This document shows positions 55,588 to 63,800 of a DNA stretch of 64,000 bases, one piece after another; within the stretch, counting starts at the first letter, position 1; every line of letters starts with the position of its first letter. Position numbers and translations under genes: made by a program. Under the pieces are notes generated by a model. It made no database searches. It had not been told where the DNA came from and worked only from the letters and a program-made list of their open reading frames with translations. Source of the stretch: Streptomyces vilmorinianum. GTDB taxonomy: Bacteria > Actinomycetota > Actinomycetes > Streptomycetales > Streptomycetaceae. The stretch lies in the NCBI RefSeq assembly GCF_005517195.1, contig NZ_CP040244.1, positions 1,506,001 through 1,570,000 on the forward strand, in the 5' to 3' direction.

Positions 55588-57027
55588 CTACGCGCCGAAC
55601 GCACCCGGGTGGATCTGCTCCCGCGTGGCCGCGTACTGCTGCCGCACCGACTGACCCACCGCCAGCTCGTCACCCGGCTCGAAGACCTGGGCGGCGGCGC
55701 CCTGCCAGGCCGGGGGAGCGGCCGGCGACAGCGTGCCCTGCGCGACCCCGAGCGCCCACGCGGCCTGCCGGGCCGCGCCGAGCGCCGCGTAGTCCGCCGG
55801 CTGGGGGACGACGACCTGCGCGCCGAAGATCGCCGGAGCGACGGCCTGGACGGCGGGCAGCTCGGCCGCGGCGCCCAGCAGGAACACCCGCCGCACCTCG
55901 ACGCCGCGCCCGCGCAGGACGTCCAGGGCGTCGGTGAGCGAGCAGAGCATGCCCTCGAACGCGGCGCGCGCGAAGTGCTCGGGCTTCATCGACTCGCGGC
56001 GCAGCCCGCTGAGCGTGCCGGCGGTGTGCGGCAGCCGCGGGGTCCGCTCGCCCTCCAGATAGGGGAGGAGGACCAGTCCGGAGGCGCCGGGCGTCGACTT
56101 CAGGGCCAGCGCCGACAGCTCCTCCAGGCTCTCCACGCCCAGCATCTCGGCGCTGCCGCGCAGCGCCCGTACCGCGTTGGAGGTGTGCACGACGGGCAGG
56201 TGCATGCCGGTCGCGTCGGCGAAGGAGGTGATCAATCCCTGCGGGTCGGCGAGCGCCTCGTGGTGCACGGCCATGACGGAGCCGGAGGCGCCGAGCGAGA
56301 CGACCGCGTCGCCGGACCCGAGGCCGAGGCCGAACGCGGCGGCCATCGTCTCGCCGGTACCGGCGGAGATCAGCAGCCCCTCGGGGGTGGTCCCGGCGGC
56401 CTCGGCGGGACCGATGACCTCGGGGAGGGCGGCCTGGTGACCGAGCGCCAGCTCGACGAGGTCGGGGCGGTAGGCGCCGGCGCCGGCGGACCAGTAGCCG
56501 GTGGCCGAGGCGGCGCCCCGGTCGGTGGTACGGCGAACGGGCCGGCCGAGCAGCTGCCAGACCAGCCAGTCGTGCGGCTGCAGGAGCATCGCGACGCGCT
56601 GGGCGTTCTCCGGCTCGGAGCGGGCCAGCCAGCGGAGCTTGGCGATCGGCTGCCCGGACTGCGGTACGGACCCGACGGCCTCGGCCCAGGCCTGCCGGCC
56701 GCCGAACGCCTCGACCAGATCGGCGGCGGCCACCTGCGCCCGCTTGTCGTTGCCGACCATCGCGGGCCGCACGAGCCCGCCCTGCGGGTCCAGCGGTACG
56801 AGCCCGTGCTGCTGGGCGGAGACACCGATGGCCCGCACCCCTTCGAGCAGCCCGCCGCCGGCGGCCTCGCCGAGCGAGAGCAGCCACGCCTGCGGGTCGA
56901 CGTCGGTGGCCTTCGGCTCACCGGGGTGCGGGGCATAGCCCTGCCGTAGTACGGCACCCGTGTCCGCGTCGCAGACGACGATGCGTGTGAACTCAGCAGA
57001 GCTGTCCAAGCCGGCGACTATCCCCAT
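55588..57027 (-). CDS. FGGY-family carbohydrate kinase (xylulokinase-like)
   Basis: A 479-residue sugar kinase with the FGGY bipartite fold: GIVAGLDSSAEFTRIVVCDADTGAVL (phosphate 1), QQHGLVPLD, NDKRAQ, GASGSVMAVH (second domain ATP motif) and VRRVFLLGAAAELPAVQAVAPAIFG near the C-terminus. Similarity is to XylB-type enzymes, but no xylose or other pentose genes adjoin, so the sugar is uncertain. ATG 57027 has CAGAAT 8 nt upstream on the minus strand rather than a ribosome site. Confidence 0.88.
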   Translation of the reverse strand: MGIVAGLDSSAEFTRIVVCDADTGAVLRQGYAPHPGEPKATDVDPQAWLLSLGEAAGGGLLEGVRAIGVSAQQHGLVPLDPQGGLVRPAMVGNDKRAQVAAADLVEAFGGRQAWAEAVGSVPQSGQPIAKLRWLARSEPENAQRVAMLLQPHDWLVWQLLGRPVRRTTDRGAASATGYWSAGAGAYRPDLVELALGHQAALPEVIGPAEAAGTTPEGLLISAGTGETMAAAFGLGLGSGDAVVSLGASGSVMAVHHEALADPQGLITSFADATGMHLPVVHTSNAVRALRGSAEMLGVESLEELSALALKSTPGASGLVLLPYLEGERTPRLPHTAGTLSGLRRESMKPEHFARAAFEGMLCSLTDALDVLRGRGVEVRRVFLLGAAAELPAVQAVAPAIFGAQVVVPQPADYAALGAARQAAWALGVAQGTLSPAAPPAWQGAAAQVFEPGDELAVGQSVRQQYAATREQIHPGAFGA

Positions 57028-57108
57028 GGGAGGAGATTCTGCCGCACGCGGGGGAATAGGGGGAGCGCGTGCGGGGTAGGGGATCGGATTTCGGGCACGG
57101 ACCGGGGC

Positions 57109-57168
57109 GCGGCCCCGCGGACCCGAGTGCGGCCCCGCGGACCCGAGTGCGGCCCTGCGGACCCGAGT
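57109..57168. repeat. Three tandem 20-bp repeats
   Basis: GCGGCCCCGCGGACCCGAGT occurs at 57109, 57129 and (with one C to T change) 57149, in the gap between the kinase promoter and the YtxH-like gene. No function is evident. Confidence 0.9.
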
Positions 57169-57231
57169 GCGAAGCCGGAGGCGCACCCGGGGCGGCCCGG
57201 GCGTCGCCGGCCTTCGGGCGTGGCCCGACGC

Positions 57232-57540
57232 TCAGGTGTTGCTCACACCCCAGTCGTCCTCGGTCGTCGTCACCTGGCCGTTGTGATGGCGCAGGGCGTG
57301 GATCCGCTCGGTGACCGATGCGGGCAGCTTGTCGCCGACCTTGTCGCTCACGACGTGGAACGCCTTGCCGGCGACCTGGCGACTGCTCTGCGCTGCGGAC
57401 TCGGCCGCGTTGCGCACCGCCGGGTTCTGCGTGAACTCCTTCGCGGACTTCTTCATCTGCTCGTAGCGCTCACGCCCGGCCCGCGTGCCGATGACGTAAC
57501 CGAGGGCCACACCCGCGACGAACGTCAGCTTGTACCGCAC
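57232..57540 (-). CDS. YtxH-like small membrane protein
   Basis: A 102-residue protein beginning with a hydrophobic segment that has a GxxxG character (YKLTFVAGVALGYVIGTRAGRERYEQMKKSAKEF), the hallmark of YtxH/gas-vesicle-P-like proteins. A long amphipathic helix (NAAESAAQSSRQVAGKAFHVVSDKVGDKL) and a short acidic tail follow. It is likely a membrane-anchored stress-related protein; the precise role is unknown. It stands alone upstream of the tRNA cluster. Confidence 0.88.
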   Translation of the reverse strand: MRYKLTFVAGVALGYVIGTRAGRERYEQMKKSAKEFTQNPAVRNAAESAAQSSRQVAGKAFHVVSDKVGDKLPASVTERIHALRHHNGQVTTTEDDWGVSNT

Positions 57541-57709
57541 GGCGGCACCACCCTTCCCTGGAGCTTCCCTGATGCCTCACTGGTGCCCACGAGCGCCCAC
57601 GGCATACCGATTGGCGGAGCACCCCCCTGCTTGCGCTAATGTATGTGTCGCAGCGAACGCGCGCCGCTCGGGACACCCGAGGTGGGTACGTTCGGTGCAA
57701 ACGCAGCAA

Positions 57710-57782
57710 TCCCCTGTAGCTCAATTGGCAGAGCAGCCGGCTGTTAACCGGCAGGTTACTGGTTCGAGTCCAGTCGGGGGAG
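57710..57782 (+). tRNA. tRNA-Asn (GTT)
   Basis: A 73-nt cloverleaf. The acceptor TCCCCTG pairs with CGGGGGA, the anticodon loop is CTGTTAA (anticodon GTT), and the T arm is ACTGG-TTCGAGT-CCAGT. Discriminator base is G, and no CCA is encoded. It is the first of two near-identical copies. Confidence 0.96.
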
Positions 57783-57787
57783 CGCGA

Positions 57788-57860
57788 TCCCCTGTAGCTC
57801 AATTGGCAGAGCATTCGGCTGTTAACCGGAGGGTTGCTGGTTCGAGTCCAGCCGGGGGAG
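57788..57860 (+). tRNA. tRNA-Asn (GTT), second copy
   Basis: A 73-nt tRNA with the same acceptor and anticodon loop as the copy 5 bp upstream. Differences lie in the anticodon stem and T stem. It is followed 10 bp later by a rho-independent terminator, so both are cut from one transcript. Confidence 0.96.
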
Positions 57861-57870
57861 CAAGCGAAAG

Positions 57871-57896
57871 AGGACCCTTCGGGGTCCTTTTTCTTT
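57871..57896 (+). terminator. Rho-independent terminator of the tRNA-Asn operon
   Basis: AGGACCC (57871-57877) pairs with GGGTCCT (57882-57888) around a TTCG tetraloop and is followed by a T-rich tract. It is one of the few classical terminators in the window. Confidence 0.93.
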
Positions 57897-58025
57897 TGCC
57901 CGGGAACCATGCGCCACGCTGCGCAGTCCTCATGGTCGAGCGTTGCCGAGCATCCGGAGCAGGAGATCGTATGAGCGGCTATGCTGCGGCAGACGGCGCG
58001 CACACATGTACGCGCCACGCCGTCA

Positions 58026-58099
58026 GGGGCGGTAGCTCAGCCGGTTAGAGCAGCGGACTCATAATCCGTCGGCCGTGGGTTCGAGTCCCACCCGCCCCA
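58026..58099 (+). tRNA. tRNA with CAT anticodon (elongator Met or Ile2)
   Basis: A 74-nt cloverleaf. The acceptor GGGGCGG pairs with CCGCCCC, the D arm is GCTCAGCCGGTTAGAGC, the anticodon loop is CTCATAA, and the T arm is GTGGG-TTCGAGT-CCCAC. CAT may be methionine or, if C34 is lysidinylated, isoleucine (AUA); the sequence alone does not settle which. A tyrosine integrase gene lies just downstream pointing toward it, so its 3' half is a likely attachment site. Confidence 0.92.
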
Positions 58100-58190
58100 C
58101 CGAGAAGAAACGTCGTGACCAGGCACTTCGCCGGTCAGACGTGAGCACGAAGGGTCTTGGCGGCCCGTCCTAAGCAGGAAAGCACACCTG

Positions 58191-58208
58191 ATTGGACAAA
58201 GATTGGAC
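58191..58208. other. Direct ATTGGAC repeats between tRNA and integrase
   Basis: ATTGGAC occurs at 58191-58197 and 58202-58208, just after the integrase stop. These could be integrase arm-type sites of an attachment region. No second copy of the tRNA 3' end is present in the window, so the other element end is not seen. Confidence 0.35.
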
Positions 58209-58213
58209 GCGGG

Positions 58214-59764
58214 TCACGCGACGCGCTCGAACCCCTCGTTCGGCGCATCGCTGACCCCGTCCCGCGTCACCTGCGGCCCCTCGGCAGGGACCAGAGCCTC
58301 CGCGTGATCAGCGGCAGATTTCTCCGGCCTGCTCGAGCTGGCGTTCGCGGAGGCCGGCGCCGAGCCAGGCTGCGGCCGGGGGACGACGGAGCTGGTGGTC
58401 TCGGCCTCGTTGTCCAGGAGCTGCGGGAGGACCGCCGTGTAGGTGTCGGACGTCACCTGAAACGACTTATGGCCCAGTCGCACCTGGACCACCTTCATCT
58501 TCGCCCCGCCGAGCAGGGCCAGTGCCGCTGACAGGTGCCGGGTGTCGTGCAAGCGGATCGGGGGCAGCCCGGAAAGCTCGACGAGCCGGTGGAACCGCCG
58601 GCTCATCCAGTCCGGGTGGAGCGGCGTGCCGTCCTCGTGCACCCAGAAGCGGTCGCTCTCAACGTAGGCGTCGCCCCACGCCTCGCGCTCCTTCCTACGC
58701 GTCGTGTCGAACTCCACCCAGAGCTCGGCGGTGCCGGCGTCGAGGGTGACGGTGCGGACGCTGTCCTGCTTCGGCGCTTCGTCGTACACCCGGTAGGCGA
58801 CCTCGACGACCTGTGCCGAGATCCGGAAGTACTGCACCGGCGAGTACAGGCTGACCTCCGACGGGGGCAGCGCGCACATCTCCCCGCGGCGCGGTCCCCT
58901 GAAGATGAGCCCGTTCCACAGCCCAACGAACCGGTCGGACGCGATGAAGGCGAGGAAGTCGGCCGTCTGCTCCGGAGTCCACACCATCACCGGGGACGGC
59001 TTCTGGCCCGTCCGCTTCCACTCGTCGACGCGTTCCGGCGTCCAGACCAGCGCCGTGGGCTTCTTCACTGGCGGAAGCTCCACCATCTTTGCCCAGTTGG
59101 TGGTGTAGTCGCCGCGCTTGATGACGTCCGACATGAAGGACTTCAAGGTCGCGAGGATGCGGTGCATCGTGTTGACCGACGTGATCTTCCGCCGTCCCTT
59201 GCTGCCCTCGCGGAGCGCCGCGTTCGCATCCAGGTACGCGCGGCGCCTGACGCGACGCTCCTCCGTCTTCCCGGAGGCCCTGACCCACGCCGTGTGTGCG
59301 GCGTCGCGCGCCTCCGTCAGCTCGACTATGCGCGCGTGGTGCAGAAGCCGCTCGGCGTTCTCCCGCTCGATGGCCGTGAACATCGCCTCGATGTGCCGGA
59401 GCTTGAGGTCGCGCCGCTTGATGTGCCCGAGGTGGGGCTTGAGGTACAGCCTGATGTGATCCTCGTACCCGTGAGTCGTCGTGCGGGCGAGCCGCTTCTT
59501 GCGGGCGATCCATGCGTCCAGGTCCTCGGCCACGGTGGCGTCGCTGAGGATGTCGGTCCCCTTGACGGCCTCCCGGTAGAGCTCGGCCGCCTTCTTCATC
59601 GCCGCGTCCTTGGTGGCGAACCCGAACCTGCGGACACGGCGCCGGTCACCGTTCTCGCCGTCCTCCAGCTCGAAGTAGAGGCTCCACTTTCCGTGCTTCT
59701 TCTCCTTGAGCTTGGGGCAGCTCGCGCCGATGTTGCGCTGTTTCGGCTTGCCTGCGTCATCCAG
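58214..59764 (-). CDS. int: Tyrosine recombinase (site-specific integrase)
   Basis: A phage/AICE-type integrase of roughly 515 residues. The conserved N-terminus reads KPKQRNIGASCPKLKEKKHGKWSLYFELEDGENG-like. The catalytic core has the first Arg in FRGPRRGEMCAL, the HxxR box in LHDTRHLSAALALLGG, the second His in VRLGHKS and the nucleophile Tyr in TSDTYTAVLPQ. All catalytic residues are intact. No ATG or GTG starts this frame near the conserved N-terminus: ATG 59760 is out of frame by 1 nt and CTG 59764 is the nearest in-frame candidate, so a frameshift at the start is possible. Confidence 0.85.
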   Translation of the reverse strand: MDDAGKPKQRNIGASCPKLKEKKHGKWSLYFELEDGENGDRRRVRRFGFATKDAAMKKAAELYREAVKGTDILSDATVAEDLDAWIARKKRLARTTTHGYEDHIRLYLKPHLGHIKRRDLKLRHIEAMFTAIERENAERLLHHARIVELTEARDAAHTAWVRASGKTEERRVRRRAYLDANAALREGSKGRRKITSVNTMHRILATLKSFMSDVIKRGDYTTNWAKMVELPPVKKPTALVWTPERVDEWKRTGQKPSPVMVWTPEQTADFLAFIASDRFVGLWNGLIFRGPRRGEMCALPPSEVSLYSPVQYFRISAQVVEVAYRVYDEAPKQDSVRTVTLDAGTAELWVEFDTTRRKEREAWGDAYVESDRFWVHEDGTPLHPDWMSRRFHRLVELSGLPPIRLHDTRHLSAALALLGGAKMKVVQVRLGHKSFQVTSDTYTAVLPQLLDNEAETTSSVVPRPQPGSAPASANASSSRPEKSAADHAEALVPAEGPQVTRDGVSDAPNEGFERVA

Positions 59765-60205
59765 GACTGCGGCGCCGTCCTCGCCGAATCGTCGTTGCGG
59801 CCTTGAGAACGCCGGGTGTGCGCCACTGGGCCCCCATCTGTTCGGGGCCCCACGACCCCGTTGCCGTGGGGTGGGCAACCGAGCGTACGACCGCCCGGCA
59901 TTGCGCAGAACCCCCGCATGGCCAGCGCGAGTTGTTGGCCCCCCTTGTGCGCCTCCACCCCGGCCGGGCCAGCCGGTTTTCTGGAAACGTGCCGCCCGGC
60001 CCTCGTGTCGTCGCGATGGGAGCGCCGGGCGGACTCCAGAAGGTGTTCTCGCCGCCTCGCTCGCCGAGATCGGCCACGACGTCCTCGGAGTCGAGTCCGA
60101 CGGCGACACCGCCCCAGTGGAATCTGGTCCGCAGACACGAAACAGCGCACCCCCGCGCTGGTGGAGCCGGCGCGGGGGTGCGCTGTCATTCATGCGGGAC
60201 CAGGA
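59765..60205. other. Gap upstream of the integrase gene
   Basis: About 440 bp without a credible gene between the integrase start and the immunity gene. Translations in all frames are low-complexity Arg/Gly/Pro sequence. It may contain a decayed excisionase or replication gene of an integrative element, but I cannot recognise one. The terminator at 60142-60186 lies in it. Confidence 0.5.
60142..60186. terminator. Hairpin terminator after the immunity gene
   Basis: A perfect 16-bp stem (60142-60157 pairing with 60171-60186) with a 13-nt loop lies 20 bp downstream of the immunity gene stop on the minus strand. Confidence 0.85.
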
Positions 60206-60808
60206 CTACATACCGGCCCACGGATTGTCTTCGTCGAAGAGATCGGCCTCTTCACGCCAATGGATGAATTCCTGGGGGACACAGTTCCAGAGCGTCTCGT
60301 CTCCGAAAGGGTTCTCGTCCCACTCACCGGCGAAGGTTCGGCGCAGGAACTCCGCCATGCCGCAGTCGTATTCCCTCCAGGGATCCCGCTTTCGGTTCCT
60401 GAAAACAGCCACCGTCCAGTCGTCCGGATTCGCCGCCGAAGTGCGCCAACAGGCGATGTCTCCGACGACGGTGACGCCCCAAGCAATGACGGGCGGTCTG
60501 AGATCGCGCGTCGCTGAGGGGCGGCTGGAGGCCGGCCAGTCCGCGACGGCGTTGGCGGTCTCCTGCCCCATGCCGCTCGTGCCGTCCAGGACCGGCGTGT
60601 TGGGACGGATCACCTCGAAGGAGTCACTGATGCCGCCCGATCCGTACTCCGCCATGAAAGCTACGTAGTCGGAGGGGAAGGTGGTGCCCCACGCGGCTTC
60701 GATCGCCGGCCAGTCCACCTGCTCGTTCTGTCCGCGGTCCGACGGCATGAGCCGGCGGAGTGATGCGATGGCGGGGTGCCTGCCGGATTCGCTGAGATCG
60801 GTACTCAC
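60206..60808 (-). CDS. SMI1/KNR4 family immunity protein
   Basis: A 200-residue SUKH-type protein: VDWPAIEAAWGTTFPSDYVAFMAEYGSGGISDSFEVIRP is the family signature, with the later GDIACWRTS and WTVAVFRNRKRDPWREYDCGMAEFLRRTFAGEW segments. Such proteins neutralise toxins of contact-dependent and polymorphic systems. GTG 60808 overlaps the stop of the upstream RHS toxin gene by 4 nt (GTGA), the classic toxin-then-immunity order. It is expected to bind the C-terminal nuclease domain of that toxin. Confidence 0.9.
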   Translation of the reverse strand: MSTDLSESGRHPAIASLRRLMPSDRGQNEQVDWPAIEAAWGTTFPSDYVAFMAEYGSGGISDSFEVIRPNTPVLDGTSGMGQETANAVADWPASSRPSATRDLRPPVIAWGVTVVGDIACWRTSAANPDDWTVAVFRNRKRDPWREYDCGMAEFLRRTFAGEWDENPFGDETLWNCVPQEFIHWREEADLFDEDNPWAGM

Positions 60809-63800
60809 GGGGTGGCTCCAGTGGGTATGGGATCGGTCGTTCCGGGCTTGTTCCAGGTGCCCAGATTGCGCCACTGATTGAACCTGGGGCTGTAGATGGA
60901 GTTCGGCACGATGCCTTCCTTCCCCTTGATGCTAATTCCGGGGCGACCGTCCTTGTACCATCCCGTTGCCTTGATCGTGAAGGCTGTGGGTACCGTTCGA
61001 TTCCCGGAGTAGTGGGGTTCGACGGTGTACCGCACTATCTGCCCGTCATCGACGGCCTCGCGCACCTTCTTCTCGATGCTGTACATGTGGTCCTCCATGT
61101 GCCCCGGGCCCTTGACGTTTGCATTCGCCTGGCGGGAACAGGTCGCGAGGTTCGCGAGGTCGGATCCGGAACCGCCGAGGTCCGCTCCGATCAGGTGGCA
61201 GGCGTTGATGCTGAGTCTGGGTTCGAGGCCCAGCCATCGGGCCGTGTCGCGGGCCCACTTGTAGCCGGGCGGCTTGATCTCCTTCTCCGTCCCGCTTCCG
61301 TCCTTGACCTCTTCGGAGTCGAGGCAGGCTTCCGCCTTGGTCGCGCGTTTCCCATTCGCGGCGTCGGGGACACCAATATGGGTCCAACCCTTGCCGTTCA
61401 CCCTGCAGTCACGCGGTTCGTCGTCGCTGTCAGTGCCCGTGCCCGGGTCGGCGCCCGGGGCGGTCTGTGTGTCAGGGACCTGGTCCGGGGTGAGCACCGT
61501 GTCGGCGCCGCCCGCGAGCATCGCGAGGAGGTTGGCGCCGCTGACGACCATGTCGACGGCCTCGGTGGCCGTCCAGATGGCCGTGCTCGGGTTCCAGTCC
61601 GGCTTGGGGATGTGCTTCGGAGCCGGCGGCGGGTTCTTGCCGGCGTACGGGTTCTGCGGGATCTTCGGCTTCGGAGGTGCCGTCGGCCGCTTCGGACGGG
61701 TCAGCGTGGAGGTGCCGCCACGGCTCCGCCCACCCCCCGAGTAGTTGTGGCCACTGCCACTCCTGTCCGGCTTGTAGCGGCTGTGCTGTCGCTTCTCCGA
61801 GGTGATGCCCTCGGGGTCGTAGCGCCAGGGAGGGGAGGGGTTGCGGACCGCGGCACATTGCTGTCGCTCCATCGGGGAGCCGTCGCAACCGTGCCCGCTG
61901 CCGTGTGCCCCGCCGCTGTCGTGGCCGGAGATCCACGTTTCCCAGCCGACGCAGAACGGGCTCACGGTGAGCCTGGCGGCGAAGCCGAAGATGCCCAACT
62001 TCGACCTCGAGAAGCTCGGGTTGAAGCAGTCCAGGACGCTGTGGCCCGTCGGGTCGATCCCGTTCATCGGGCTGGCGTTCCCGTAGGTGTAGCGGTTGGC
62101 CTGGACGGAGGGGTTCGGGTCGAGCTGCCAGGTGTCGCGGCTGGTGAAGCCGCCGGTGCCGGGCTGGTACCAGCGGGAGGCCATGTTGACCTCGCCGGTG
62201 GAGCTGTCGGTCCAGCCGGACTGGTAGCCGACCGACGGGTTGGCTCCGCCGCTCGCGGTCACGTTGCCGGAGGCGTCGTACGCGCGGGACGAGGTGACCG
62301 AGGTGCCGTCCGCCGAGAGGCTGGCGACCAGGTCGGTGTGGCCGTCGGTGACGGCCAGGCGGGCCGAGCCGGCGGTCCCGGTGGTGGCGCTGGCGAGCAG
62401 CGTGCCGCCGGGGGTGCGGCTGTAGGTGGACGTGCCGTCCTTGACCAGGTTGTTGGAGCCGCCGTCGTAGGTGAAGACGGTGCCGTTGTGGGTCATGACC
62501 CGGTCGAGCGAGTCGTACGTGAAGGTGCTCGTGCCGTTGTTGACGGTGCGCTCGAAGGCGTCCGAGTTGATGGTGCGGGCCGGGCCTGCGGTGTCGGCGA
62601 TGCCCTTGACGGTTCCGCGTGCGGAGTAGTCGAAGGTCTGGGTGCCCCAGGCCGTGAGCCGGTTGCGGGAGTCGTAGGTGCCGGTGATGTCTCCCTTCTT
62701 GGTCAGGTTGCCGGCCTTGTCCCACTCGAAGGCGGTGGTGGTGCCTGCGCTGGTCTCGGCGGTCATGCGGCCGGCGAGGTCGTAGGCGTAGGTCCTGGCG
62801 CCTGCCCCCGCCGTGCCCGACGCGGTCTTCTTGACCAGGCGGTTGTCGAGGTCGTACTCGTAGGCCGTGCCCTGGACGGCGGTACCTGTGGTGGTGTTCT
62901 TGATGCTGTCGTCAGTGAGTCGGCCGAGGGAGTCGTAGGTGTAAGAGCGCTTCGAGCCGACCGTCCACGTGCCGCCGGCGGCGGGGCGTGCGTACTCGTC
63001 GACGGTCGGGCGTCCGGCCGCGTCGTAGTCGCTGCGCACCTGGGTGCCGGTGAGCGGGTCGGTCGTGGTGTCGAGGCGACCGGCCAGGTCGTAGGTGAAG
63101 TCCGTCGCGCCCGCCACGTCCGTGCGGGAGGTCATCTGACCGTCCGCGTCGTACGCGTAGGACGAGGTACCGCCTGGGCCGTCGGTGGACAGGAGTTGAC
63201 CGCGGTCGTTGTAGGTGTACGTGTTGCCCGCGAGGACTCCGTCACCGCCCACGCCGGTCAGTCGGCCGGCGAGATCGTAGGACAGGGAGCGCGGCCGGGT
63301 GGCCACGGCGGTGCCGGAGCCGGTCTCACCGATGACGCGGTCCAGGTCGTCGTACGTCTTCTGACGCTTGACGCTGCCCGGCAGCAGCTCGGTGATGAGC
63401 CGGCCTGCCGCGTCGTAGACGTTCGTCCAGGTGCGGACGTCCGCGTTCCAGTGCTGGGTGGTGGCGGGCTCGATCGTCGACTCGGGCAGGCCCCACGTGT
63501 TGAACGTGTAGTACGTGGCCTTTCCGCGGCCGTCGGTCAGGCGCGTGCGGTTGCCCGCCGCGTCGTAGCCGAAGGTCGTCGTGATCGAGTCCGTGGCCGT
63601 GACCGGTTCGACCTGCTTGGTGAGCTGGCCGCGCGCGTCGTACGTGTACGTGCGGCGCGCACCGGTGGCCGAGACCGATGCGGTGACGTTTCCGTCGGCG
63701 TCGTACTCGGTGCTGGACGTGCGCAGCGCGGTCGTGCCCGTGCCGTAGTCCGCTACGGACGTCGGCCGGCCCATGAGGTCGTACGCGGTGACCGTCTTGC

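Noticed and set aside
59757..60077. A 106-codon minus-strand open frame upstream of the integrase as an excisionase gene
   Set aside because: The translation lacks a helix-turn-helix and is biased Gly/Arg/Pro sequence, so it is not supported as a gene.
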